Shown here: piece by piece, positions 36,046 through 46,980 of the stretch
Layout: each line of letters opens with the position of its first letter
Position numbering within the stretch: position 1 is the first letter of the stretch
Position numbers and translations under genes: made by a program
The notes under the pieces: generated by a model
What the model was told of the DNA's origin: nothing
Seen by the model: only the letters and a program-made list of their open reading frames with translations
Database searches by the model: none
DNA from: Eretmocerus hayati
Lineage: Eukaryota; Arthropoda; Insecta; Hymenoptera; Aphelinidae
Direction of reading: 5' to 3'
Assembly (NCBI GenBank): GCA_029851415.1
Contig: CM056741.1
Location: 180,155,021-180,219,020 of the forward strand
DNA: 64,000 nt

Positions 36046-36309
36046 TTAACGTTTGTTTATATCACTATTATGCTCGGGAACAATGATCTCATCCAATGAG
36101 GTTTGGGCGGTAGATTCCAACAAACTTTTATCTGATATGGCATCACACATAATTTTCTTTCCTTTTGATGTCTGCTTTTGAGCTATTTCCTTCAACCATT
36201 CACTGGAAGAATCACTCGCAATTTCATCTTTTGAATCAATTGCACCATCACTCAGCACAGAAACTCTACCGTTAGACAAACCACTACAAGTGCCCTCAAA
36301 ATCACTCAT
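36046..36309 (-). CDS. Acidic hypothetical ORF, probable 5' partner of the next ORF
   Basis: An ATG at 36309 (an upstream in-frame ATG at 36390 is possible) begins about 87 codons of similar acidic, Ser-rich composition (SKDEIASDSSSEWLKEIAQK) and stops at 36046, only 29 bases before the start of the following ORF, which is in another frame. The space is too small for an ordinary intron. Either a frameshift has split one gene or these are two units. No domain recognised. Confidence 0.35.
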   Translation of the reverse strand: MSDFEGTCSGLSNGRVSVLSDGAIDSKDEIASDSSSEWLKEIAQKQTSKGKKIMCDAISDKSLLESTAQTSLDEIIVPEHNSDINKR

Positions 36310-36896
36310 GGTAGTACAATAATCATTGTCAGTGCAATATTTTTTATGGAATAAAATGTGTACAGTTGAAAATGTTGAAAAAACTATCAACTCAGCATCT
36401 CAGCAAACGAGAATAGATATCCTCGGTACAACACGAATGCTGATGTCTTACTGAGAATCAGCTATGATCAGCTGATGAAGTTAGAGGAGAGGCAGATTCA
36501 TCACAGATTCCGATACGTCCAAATGCACGGACACCAGCGCTGACGGCCGGATTCTGTGGCAAGGCCAATAAAGCTTCTGCAGAAGCCTAATTCGACTCTG
36601 AATTCGTGTATTCATTTTAATCATCTTCTCACTCAATATCATGCGCACATCCGAAAAGAATGGGAAAATCCATTCGATATTCGTTGACTGGAGAAATTTA
36701 TAAACATGTGGCCAGTATTTCGGCAGTAGCTACGGCCGTATTCACGGCGTAGCGTACTGGGCAGTAGGCTACGGCGGGATTACGGCCGGAATACGCTTAG
36801 TATTACGATCGTCGCCTACGACCGTATTACGGCCGCCAGGCAGTAGGCTACAGTCGTATTCCGACCGTAAACCCCCATGATTTTTCTACCAGGGCT

Positions 36897-37442
36897 CTTA
36901 TAACACTATATGCCCCGAATGTGGGCCACCTCCTGTAAGATTAGATGCCCCGAATGTGGGCCACCTTCTATAACACTATATGCCCCGAATGTGGGCCACC
37001 TATTATAACATTATATGCCCCGAATGTGGGCCACCCTTGCCCCGAATGTGGGCCACCTTTTGTGAGATTATATGCCCCGAATGTGGGCCACCTCTTATGA
37101 TACTATATGCCCCGAATGTGGGCCACCTCTTATCACACTATATGCCCCGAATGTGGGCCACCTATTATAACACTATTTGCCCCGAATGTGGGCCACCTCT
37201 CATAACACTAAATGCCCCGAATGTGGGCCACCCTTGCTCCGAACGTGGTCCACCTATTATAACACTATATGCCCCGAATATGGGCCACCTTCTATAACAC
37301 TATATGCCCCGAATGTGGGCCACCCTTTATAACACTACATGCCCCGAATGTGGGCCAATCTCCTTAGAGCTCTAGAGGGTGGCCCATATTCGGGGCATAG
37401 GTGGCCCATAATCGGGACATAGGTGGCCCACATTTGGGACAT
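36897..37442. repeat. TATGCCCCGAATGTGGGCCA minisatellite, right part
   Basis: About twelve further copies of the unit seen at 33718-33903, in the same orientation, with linkers such as TCTTATAACACTA. At 37377-37442 three degenerate copies appear in inverted orientation (GGTGGCCCATATTCGGGGCA). The translated products are repeats of PECGPP and are not genes. Confidence 0.85.
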
Positions 37443-37790
37443 TACAGTGACTCGGAAATTGTACAATAAAATAAATCTCATTGCACAATATGAACGACTA
37501 TGAATACCTGTGCCAAAAATTTATCACAAGACGCAGAGAAATCGAAGAATTACACCCCTGGGCGGCGCACATCATTGCATATCACATCCCGTAATAGCTG
37601 ATTCAATCAGTGAAAATCCGTCCATGTTAGCTGACAGAATCAGCTATCACCAGCTGATTTGCAGCTATCCTAGCTGATTGGCGCTGAGAGAGTGCATATG
37701 GGTATATCGCGATAACTTACACACTTTGTGTCCAAAAATTCAGAAATTGAATATCGAGTCTGCGGGTGTCTGAGTCGACTTTTTTCATTC

Positions 37791-38086
37791 GGGTGTGGCC
37801 ACAAATGAAGCGTACGCACTGCTCATAGCTCACAGCGCATACCCACGGCTCACGTGCGCCATTCGCTGCTCATCGGATTTCAGCCTGCGAGTGATATGGA
37901 CTTCCCTCGTTACCGGTTGGATCCAATACAGAACTTGAGGTTATCGACCGAGAATGGATGACGATCTCCCGGGAAATCCATGTCTCTCGCCGGCTAAAAT
38001 CCGATGAGCAGCGCATGGCTCGCGCGAGCCATGGTCATGCGCTGTGAGCCATGAGCAGTGCGTACGCTTCACTTGTGGACACACCC
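37791..38086. mobile_element. Foldback MITE, about 296 bp
   Basis: Left end GGGTGTGGCCACAAATGAAG and the right end's reverse complement GGGTGTGTCCACAAGTGAAG match; GCGTACGCACTGCTCATAGC and AATCCGATGAGCAGCG arms also mirror. The loop is about 50-60 bp. No ORF. Confidence 0.85.
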
Positions 38087-38159
38087 ACTTTTCGCATACT
38101 GAGCGATGATATGTGATAAAGCGTATGCAGGAACTTTTTTTGGAATGGATCGATGAATC

Positions 38160-40122
38160 GTGCAAAAACTGTGGGATAGACGAAGCACCGCCAAACTAGA
38201 TTATCTCAACAGGCAAACCAACAATGCGCGAACACTCTATAAGGAAACGAGGAAAGACGTGAAGAGACTAGTATGAGGGAAGAAAAGAAAATACAAAAGG
38301 AAGAAAATCGCGAATGTCCAACATTTCTTTGAAATGAACAATACCCGGAGAGCATACAAAGAAGTGAACGAAATACGAAATCTAAAATCGAGTAGCGTGA
38401 ACATGATAAGAGACAAGAACGGTAACCCTCTGACGAGCAGTGAAGCTATACTAAAGAGATAGAGTGGACATTTCCATGACCTCCTTAATGCCACTTCAAC
38501 CAACTCGGGAATACCAGCAGAAATGTACACGGTAGAACAAGACTTTCCATGCCCATCAATTTCTGAAGTATCCAAAGCCATTCTCAAACTAAAGAATAAT
38601 ACAGCCCCAGGAGCAGATGGCCTACCTCCAGAGCTCTTCAAGCATAGAGAAATTGATTCAACGAAAAAGATTCACGAACTCATTACACTCACTTGGACGT
38701 AAGAAAAAATGCCAAATGATTGGAACAACTCCATTATCATTCCGATCCTCAAAAAAGGCGACGAAACAGTATGCAACAATCATAGAGGCCTACCATTGCC
38801 ATCCGTGTGCTACAAAATCCTATCTAAGATCATCGTCGACAAACTAACGCCATTCACAAAGGAAATGATTGGTGACTACCAGTGTGGATCTCGGCCAAAC
38901 CGATCAACAACAGATCAAATCTTCACAATCCGTCAAATCGGCGAAAAGAAATGGGAATGGGGAGGAATGGTACATCACCTCTTCGTCGACTTCAAAAAAG
39001 CGTATGACTTGATTATAAGATCAAAAATGCTCTCAGTCTTGCGTCTATTAGGGATACCAGATAAGTAAGTAAGAATATCGCAATGACATTAGATGGCACC
39101 ACGAAACAAGTAAGAATTGGCGGGGAACTATCGAATCCCTTGAGAATAGTTAGTGGGCTCAAACAGGGTGATGCAATATTCCCACCGCTTCTCAATTTTG
39201 TACTAGAATACATAGTGAGACGTCTTGCCCGCAGCAACCATGGACTTCGAATCCAATCCAATGAAATCATCAAGTTGCTAGGTTACGCGGGCGACTTAGA
39301 TCTGGTGGGTGACACTAAAGAGGACGTGGTGAGAAACGCAGAAATTCTCATTGAAAGCGCGGCGGAGGTGGGACTCGAAGTGAAAGAAGCGAAAACCCAA
39401 CACATGGAAGTAGATAGGAATGAAACTGACCAAGACACAGAACCCCTTCAGGTAGAAAATCTCTCTTTCGAATCAGTATCAAACTTCAAATACCTTGGAT
39501 CCACAATCACTCACGACAACAACATACGAACCGAACTGAACATTCGAATAAGCGCAGGCCTCAAATGCTTCAGGTCACTACAAAATTACTCAGAGACAAG
39601 GAGCTCTCACGCGACACCAAGCTAAGAATATACAAAACCATGATACAACTGGTCGTTCACTATGGATGCGCAACCTGGTCCATGACTGTACGGGCCAAAG
39701 CAAAATTCAGAACATTTGAAAATAAAGTCCTCAGAAACATTTTTGGTAGCAAAATAGACGAAAAAATGGGAACCTGGAGGCTCAGGTACAATCAGCGAAT
39801 GAGGGAACTCTATCGCGACCCTGACATTGTCAGGGTGATAAAAAAGAATCATGTACAATAGGCGGGACACGCCGCGAGAATGGGGGAGGAAAGAACAGCT
39901 CGTAAAATCCTAGACTATACACCAATAACACGAAGAAAGCAAGGGAGACCAAGAGTTAGATGGAAGGGTAATATCCATTATAACATAAAAGAAACAAAAA
40001 GAGACCCCACGGTAAGGAAAGAAAAAGCTCAGGACCGGGCAATCTGGCGTGATTGTTGTGATGCAGTCAGGGACTTCGAACTCCTACCCCCCAACCCCAC
40101 CACCGCCCGGACTTACTTATGA
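38160..40122 (+). pseudogene. Dead non-LTR retrotransposon (reverse transcriptase)
   Basis: Translation in shifting frames gives a LINE reverse transcriptase: the ISEVSKAILKLKNNTAPGAD lead-in, PILKKGD, YKILSKIIVDKL, FVDFKKAYD (motif A aspartate kept), GLKQGDAI, then YAGDLDLVGDT where the catalytic YADD has become YAGD, and FKYLGSTITHDNN. The 3' region ends with GRPRVRW and WRDCCDAVRDFE, a C-terminal pattern common in RTE/Jockey-like elements. In-frame stops occur at about 38459, 38700 and 39066 and frames shift at about 39070 and 39560. The 5' endonuclease part is missing. It is a truncated, inactive copy inside the esterase intron. Confidence 0.85.
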
Positions 40123-41620
40123 GCATACGTGTGCAGAGCGAATCTCATAGAAACTAATGTTCCACTCCAACTAGGAACGGCCCGCCACGCTGTCCACAAA
40201 CCTAACCACGGACTTTCCCCACAGATCAAGCTCCTGAACTGCGAGAAACCGGTGGTATGGATCTGTAGACAGAGAGGCGGATTACCGCGGCAATGGGCCT
40301 CAATGAACCCGAAAGACCCCTGGAGTTCTCCCGAGAAACCCGGCGGGTCTGGAAACGCCATATACACATACACACAGTACACGAACCTGACATTTTCCGG
40401 TTTTTGACATTTTATTGTCTAGCGAAAAAGCCTGACGCGATGGGACCAAGTGATTTTAAAATTCGTGTTTAGATGGTTGATTAAGTCGAAAATGCATGCT
40501 ACGAACACAGAACTCCATTCCTCCATCTTTTTCGTGCTATTGAGTACCCCAGGGAACAGCTTTTGGATGCACGGAACTGACATGCACGGAATTGACATTT
40601 CGCCTTAAAATCGCTCGCAAAAATAACAGAGTCGACATAGAAACTTCTCCATGTAGATTTCATATATTCCCACCATACTTTAGCGGGAAAAATGGTTCCC
40701 ACCAGGATAAATTAACTTTTAGTGGGGTAGAATAGTATGCACGGAACTGACAAAGTTATTCACATGGCCAATTTTCGGCTACGAATGTACATGCAGCACT
40801 TAGAACTTTGATATTGGACCTTTTCTCGCGCTGGGATTTGATTATTTGAACCATTTCCTTGAAATTTTGTCCGCGACAAAGTAACATAGAGTGAATACGC
40901 TGTGGGCATTTTAAATAAATGTCTCATTTTTATTGAAAATCCCATAACAAGATTGAGGCACATGGCTTGGGGACTAAACTACGAATTCTGGACATGAAAC
41001 CTATGAAAAATGATTGGTTCAATATTTTACTTCGAGGAAAAAATTTTAGCATACCCTTAGCGACTCTTACTCCGACGCTAGCTCTACGAGTATGCGTGGA
41101 ACCCCAATTAATACAATGCACGGAACTGACATTCCGACCCTCAAATCTTCCAAAATAGAAAAGAGAAGTGAACGGATCGATCTGGTAATTTACTACCAAG
41201 TGTATTCTAGCAGAATACATGTAGAACATTTTGAATAGAGTGATTTGGAGCTTGTTCGTCGAAGTGGAGGACCGTCACACGTTCCGGGCAAGTTATCGCG
41301 ATAATTATACTCAAATATCATTTTCAGGTCTTTTTCAGATCAGATTTTCGAATGCAATGGTCACAGAAACACAAAAGAAAATTTCTCTCGAAATAAGGAT
41401 ACATTCTTACGTAATCTTGGCTCGTAGATTCAAAAGATGGAAAAAGTAGTTGATCGTCTCAAATATTGAAAATAATAATTATCAATGAACAAATGTATAA
41501 ATTTAACCTCGTTACGTTGTTTCAATCATCTCACATGACTCTGGGTACTAAAATTGAGGAGCAAACTTGATTTGTTCGCAAAAACTTGTACGGTTGTATC
41601 CAAGTCTCATAGACATAAGA
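40123..41620. other. Repeat-flavoured intron sequence
   Basis: No gene. The word TGCACGGAACTGACA recurs at about 40570, 40738 and 41117, with a related ATGCACGGAATTGACATTTC beside the first. The right neighbour element at 41621 shares GAACTGACAT in its terminal repeat, so these may be pieces of one family. Confidence 0.4.
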
Positions 41621-42138
41621 GCAATAGAGAACTGACATGACTACAAAAATTATTCGAAAATGCTCATATTATAAAAGTTCATGTTAAAATAGACACTATA
41701 CGTGGGAATGCGGGAATTTTCTGTTGTCAAAGTGACTTAAATTTGAGTCTGAAGTTTTTCAGGTTTTGAGTTGGCGCCATTCAATATGGCGGCGACTGCA
41801 CATGAGTCACGTGACTTCAGAATGTTTTCCACGATGATTCTGAGGCAAACTTGCGTTTCCTCACCGCGAACTTCTATTATTTGAGTAAGATAAGCTCTCG
41901 ATTGTGATCCAGATAAGAATTTCCGGTGAGAAATGACATCACAACAGTTGGGGAATTCAGCGGCACATGTGCAGACGCCGCCATATTGGATGGCGCCAAT
42001 TCAAATTGTCAAAATTTCAATGACGATTTAAAAACCATAGAGGCGTCGTAAGAATTTCAAACTTTTTTTCCTATATCTATTTTGCCGCGAGCTCTCAAAA
42101 TATAACATTTACCGGAATTATGTCAGTTCCCTATTGCG
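41621..42138. mobile_element. Foldback element with GCAATAGAGAACTGACAT ends
   Basis: The left end GCAATAGAGAACTGACAT is mirrored at the right end (ATGTCAGTTCCCTATTGC). Further in, GTTGGCGCCATTCAATATGG and GGCGGCGACTGCACATG are mirrored by CATGTGCAGACGCCGCC and CCATATTGGATGGCGCCAA. No ORF; 518 bp. Confidence 0.75.
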
Positions 42139-43324
42139 TGACCTCTATCAATTGGTCAATAGATACCATTCGAGAGAATCAAAATTCATCAAAAACCTTC
42201 ATTTTGGGGAGAGATGGCTATTCGATTAGGATCTCATCAAATTCATGCATTTAGAGCACTCGAGAGATCATCGGTCCCGTACAAAGGCTAGCACATCTTT
42301 ACTTTCACACGGAGAGTAGCACATTTTGCCAATGTTAAAGCATAGGCGAGATGTGCTAGCTCTTGTTTTGTGAACAAAATTAGACGTGCTAGTCTTTGTA
42401 GGAACCGACGAGATTATGTGGTTTCGAGGAAAAACGCACGCAAAAACTTGAGTTTACAACTTAAACAGATTCGCGTGAAGCCATCGCGGTTAACGGTAGA
42501 CAAATGTTTTATGAAAGATTGCCGCAATCATGAATGATAATGGGACCAGTGCATCTTACGAAAGCTGCTGAGAGATATATAATTAACTATTCCCAAGTTC
42601 ACAATTTCACATGATTTCTCTACCTTACTTCATGAAATATCGATCAAGAAGCATTCATACGAAGCAAGAATTTACGGTACTACTAGAAAGCGGGCTATAC
42701 TTCAGTTATTCTTTCAGTCTTCCCTTGTCTTTTTATTCTACGCGTGATGTTGCGTCACCCTTATACTAAAATGAAAAGCTTGTATCCAGTAAAGCTTTTT
42801 ATATGAATCATCTGTCGTTTCATACCGTATATAGATAGATTTAAGGTAGTACTGTCGTGAAACGGATTTCTGTGTATTGTCTCCAATTTTTTTTTTACAT
42901 GTAGAGAAAGGTACTTCCCTCCTGCAGTCAAAATTTCAGCAACTTCTGTCGTCTCAAAATTGAAAAAAAAAATTTCCAAAAATGCTATCTTTCGCACAGC
43001 GCTTATAGAAATCACAACGCAAGAGTGGCAACTAACTCGAACCAAATCTCCTCCCTCGAAATTTAGTATGTGATAGTTTATAATTTCATCGACCTCCATG
43101 CGAAATTTGGTTGAAATCTATCGTCTAGTTGTCAACTTATCCCAGCAAACAGAAAATAATAATCGGAAAAATGAGAGCTCCGCGCGGGCAAAGTTACCCT
43201 GGCACCGAAATTGTGAGCTGTGGAAAATCCAAAAAGACAGATCGATGCACCGAAAATTCTACTTCCCGAATCCGCAGCCGGAAAAACCCCTACCTTCTTT
43301 CATTTTCTTTAAATTATCAAAAAA
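42139..43324. other. Intron sequence without genes
   Basis: AT-rich, non-coding. At 42275-42420 the words GCTAGCACATCTTTACTT and ATGTGCTAGCTCTTG/CGTGCTAGTC form a degenerate inverted repeat. At about 43190-43230 a 40-bp block (ACCCTGGCACCGAAATTGTG) is repeated directly at 43343-43380. Confidence 0.45.
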
Positions 43325-43389
43325 CTAGCTCATTTTAGGCGAAGGTACCCTGGCACCGAAATTGTGAGCTGTGGAAAATCTTCTTCCAT

Positions 43390-43750
43390 ATCCAAGTCTC
43401 ATGTTGGGAACTTTGAGTACCCGCTCTTCTAGATCACCCCGCGCGGGGCGTTCGGATTGGTATCCGGTAAACATCGCAGCTAGGTAGCCAGGTTGTTCTA
43501 AGTGCATGATCTTATGCATCAAGAGAGCTGCGAAGTACATTCTCCGCGAATCAGTACGTAACCAACCCAAGCGCTCCCTAAACGGGGCGATGTGCTCGTC
43601 TCTCCTAAGATCAAAAATATATCTCTCACATGAATTGCTTAGTTTCTGTACCCGTTGCCGCTGTTCGTCCGTGGCGTCGAGGTACACGACCGCGCAATTA
43701 TCTAGGTGCGGTTGAACCAGTGACTCGACCAGGCGAATTCGGAGAGGCCT
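43390..43750 (-). pseudogene. 3' fragment of a second non-LTR retrotransposon
   Basis: The minus-strand frame encodes a recognisable LINE ORF2 C-terminus: LVESLVQPHLDNCAVVYLDA, QRVQKLSNSCERYIFDLRR, HIAPFRERLGWL and RRMYFAALLMHKIMH. This part follows the reverse transcriptase in Jockey/CR1-type elements. No RT core is present, so it is a 5'-truncated remnant. It differs from the LINE at 38160. Confidence 0.8.
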
Positions 43751-44220
43751 ATGGGAATCTTTCAGGAATATTCCAGGAATATTTACATTGAAAGATTGGA
43801 ATATTCCAAAAATATTACTCTGGAATATTCCTGGAATATAGTTATGTCCGCGGCTGGGAATCTTCCTGGAAGCTTTCATGGGAAGATTCCAGGGAATCTT
43901 GCAGAAATCTCCCAGAAATATTACATTGAAATATTTCACTGGAACGTTTCTGTAACATTGCCAGGAATCTTCCAGGAATCTTTCAATGAAAGATCTCTGG
44001 AAGATTCCATTGAAACCTCTCGGGAATATAGTTATGTCCGCGGTCGGGAATATTCCTGGAATCATCCATGAAATATTTCTGAAATATCTCATGAAAGATT
44101 CCTGGCAGTACTATGTCTGTGGTTGGAAATATCTCTGGAATCTTTGGTGAAAGATTTTTGGAATCTTTCATAAAAGATTTCTGACAATATTTCTAAAATA
44201 TTTCAGGTTGATTACTATAT
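43741..44220. repeat. GGAATATTCC/GGAATCTTTC short-unit repeat
   Basis: Irregular tandem run of GGAATATT, GGAATCTTTC, GAAATATTTC and GAAAGATT words on both strands. Open frames across it are repeat artefacts. A larger array of the same words lies at 54660-55930. Confidence 0.75.
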
Positions 44221-45936
44221 AGGTACATTCCATCTGGATTCTTGGCAGATTGCCCGGGGTCTCTTACTGTAGTCTCATTTTTCTGAAATACTTCGAAAAC
44301 ATTCAATGATATTCAGTATAGTTTTTTGCAGACAAAAGGATGGAAAGATTCTGGAACTTGTACGAATTGGAAGAACTTTTACTCACTCACAGATAAATTT
44401 TTTACAGGAAATCCCAGATGTTTTCAGGTTATAACCTAAACTAGGTCATAAATTAAATAAGGTAATATCCAAAGATACCAGTTGGAGATAATACAGAATC
44501 TCGTTGAAAAACTCTTTCCAGAACTCACGCTAAACTTACCATCAGAGGCTCAAAAAAATAGCATTCGAAAAAAAGGGACGTTTGGTTACTCCAAATTGGA
44601 GACAAGTGAGAAATCAGCGTATTGTTCGAATGTCTCACAAGTTTCCTTTTTCTCTGAAGATTCAATCATGTTCCATCTGGGTTCCTGAAAAATTTCATGG
44701 GATTCCTCACAGTAGAGTTATGTTTCCTGAAATCTCCTACCAATAGCTTAGTAGTAAATTTATTGTAGTTTCCTTGAGGAACCGGGCTAGAAAGACCTCT
44801 GAGTGAGAAGTATCATCTCATGTCTGATCTGGAACAAGAGCCAGCGAGTAACACCTAATTTTGTTCTCAACTCAACAGTTGTCATCTGAGTAGAATGAAC
44901 AATGTAAAGTGTATTCACAGTGTGCTTTCATTAGTTCAGAACTAATTCATTGTTCAAATTGGTAGGACTGACAACCTCGGTTCAAACAAAACTTTTCTAT
45001 ATTAAATGGAAATATTAGTGCACGGTAATAGAGTCATTTTCTCTGAAAACTAATCTTACTTTGGATTCGTTCATCTCATCCTCAATGAAGAATTTGATGA
45101 GATCAGCTTCAACAAAACAAACCAGGATTCCACGTGGGATAGATGGAGGATTCATAACTGTATAGAGGGTTCAAAAGTGAGACGAGAAACCAATGCAGAG
45201 TTTCACAGCAAAGTCTCTAATATAATTTTGTTTGATGAGGAATTTTTCCATTCGATTCTTGTGAATATTCTCTTAGAAAAGTTGTCTGTTCATGGTCATA
45301 TTAAGTTGAAATCTGAAAGTTATGATCCCCAAAACTCTACTCCGTTTCCATCCAAAGGATTGTATGGTTACCTAATGTTTTACTTAGTCTGATGGCTGAA
45401 ATACTCCAAGCTCTCATAGGGTGTTCAATTGATACTGTTACTGATATCAGAATCCCATTGATTAGTTATCCAATACGTCCACCAAGGAAGGACCTTGAAC
45501 ATAGCCTGGGTATACAGATGCTGCACAAACATACGCTTAACATCAAGAGATGTCTCTTTGTTTCATTACAAATACTGTCAACGAACGCTTAAGAATGTCT
45601 ATGCAATCGCCATTCTTGATGACCATTGTCATGTACCTAATATGTAGATTGAAATATTCAAGAACTGGATGAAAACCCATTTCCGCCAATTGGTTTGACT
45701 TGGAGAAGTAATGTGTACCCTGCTGCAAAAGTTCGATTGGATTCGATAGAAAAACACTCAATCGATCTGAATCTAGAAACTTATGACGAATTTGAAACAT
45801 GATTTTCAGGATTGGAGAAGATTGGAGTTCAATCGCGATCAATGATGTTGATCGGGATTCAAACAGTGTTGACCAATCTTTACCAATGCCGACTATACGC
45901 ATTGAGAGAGAGATTGCCAATCGACCTCAATACTGA
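44221..45936. other. Intron sequence without genes
   Basis: AT-rich, with short frames lacking recognisable domains. CAATACTG-type words of the neighbouring satellite begin to appear near 45830. Nothing else seen. Confidence 0.4.
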
Positions 45937-46980
45937 CTAGAATCATTGGAGACCTTATATCCTATTCATCTGAATCGATTTGAATGCTGGAAATCAGTAT
46001 TGGATATCCGAAATCCTATCCGCCTCAATCGATTCCAATACTGTTATTCTGCATTGGAACCTCAATCGAACTCAATACTGACTAGAATCATTGGACACCT
46101 TATATCCTATTCATCTGAATCGATTTGAATGCTGGAAATCAGTATTGGATATCCGAGATCCTATCCGCCTCAATCGATTCCAATACTGTTATTCTGCATT
46201 GGAACCTCAATCGAACTCAATACTGACTAGAATCATTGGACACCTTATATCCTATTCATCTGAATCGATTTGAATGCTGGAAATCAGTATTGGATATCCG
46301 AAATCCAATCCGCCTCAATCGATTTCAATACTGTTATTCTGTATTGGAACCTCAATCGAACTCAATACTGACTAGAATCATTGGACACCTTATATCCTAT
46401 TCATCTGAATCGATTTGAATGCTGGAAATCAGTATTGGATATCCGAAATCCTATCCGCCTCAATCGATTCCAATACTGTTATCCTGCATTGGAACCTCAA
46501 TCGAACTCAATACTGACTAGAATCATTGGACACCTTATATCCTATTCATCTGAATCGATTCGAATGCTGGGAATCAGTATTGGATATCCGAAATCCAATC
46601 CGCCTCAATCGGTTTCAATACTGTTATTTTGTATTGGAACCTCAATCGAACTCAATACTGAATAGAATCATTGGACACCTCATATCCTATTCATGTGAAT
46701 CGATTTGAATGCTGGAAATCAGTATTAATGCTATGCGCATCAATCAATCCCAATACTGTTGTTCAGTATTGGAACCATCGAGATCTGAATCCGCCCCAAT
46801 CGACCTCAATACTGACTAGAGTCATTGGAGACCTTGTATCCTATCCATCCGGATCGATTTGAATGCTGGATATTAATATTGGAGATTCGGGATCCTATCT
46901 GCCTCAATCGATTCCAATACTGATTTTCAGTATTGGGAACATCGAGAACTCAATCGGCCTCAATCGACCTCAATACTGAC
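45937..46980. repeat. Satellite block A, 145-bp monomers
   Basis: Units start at GACTAGAATCATTGGA (45937, 46082, 46227, 46372, 46517, 46662) with an exact 145-bp spacing, then a diverged unit near 46806. The first five copies are nearly identical. Each contains CTCAATCGATTCCAATACTG and CTGGAAATCAGTATTGGATA. Because 145 is not divisible by three, the open frames that step through it are not coding. Confidence 0.95.

Larger units (their letters stand above)
33904..36894. mobile_element. Inner element (2.99 kb) inserted into the minisatellite
   Basis: Ends are GCCTGGTAGAAAT on the left and ATTTTTCTACCAGGG on the right. Both are followed inward by palindromic TACGGCCGTA / CAGTAGGCTACGG strings (33925-34030 and 36712-36870). 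The flanks join to an intact minisatellite unit, with CT apparently duplicated at the target. The interior includes a small foldback (34190-34333) and two acidic minus-strand ORFs (35339-36309). No transposase motif is recognised. Confidence 0.65.
33061..37697. mobile_element. Outer inverted-repeat element, 4.6 kb, with AGCTGATT subterminal repeats
   Basis: The left end reads ATGCTCTCTCAGCATCAATC and the right end, reverse complemented, ATGCACTCTCTCAGCGCCAATC. Inside each end lies a cluster of AGCTGATT/AATCAGCT words (33080-33500 and 37590-37690), the kind of subterminal repeat that transposases bind. The interior holds a minisatellite split by a second element. No transposase is recognised, so mobility is inferred from structure only. 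Confidence 0.5.

Noticed and set aside
33904..36894. Maverick/Polinton or Helitron interpretation of the nested element
   Set aside because: No polymerase B, integrase, Rep/helicase or capsid motif is visible, and the short TIR with a likely 2-bp duplication does not fit.
36980..37297. Plus-strand frame encoding PECGPP repeats
   Set aside because: It is the translation of the TATGCCCCGAATG minisatellite and has no independent support.
43325..44092. Minus-strand 255-codon frame read as one protein
   Set aside because: Only the part below about 43750 is LINE-derived. The rest is translated GGAATATT repeat joined by chance.
45946..46862. Series of 60-residue frames with nearly identical sequence
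   Set aside because: They recur every 145 bp because of the satellite; the period is not a multiple of three, so they are not one protein and show no start context.
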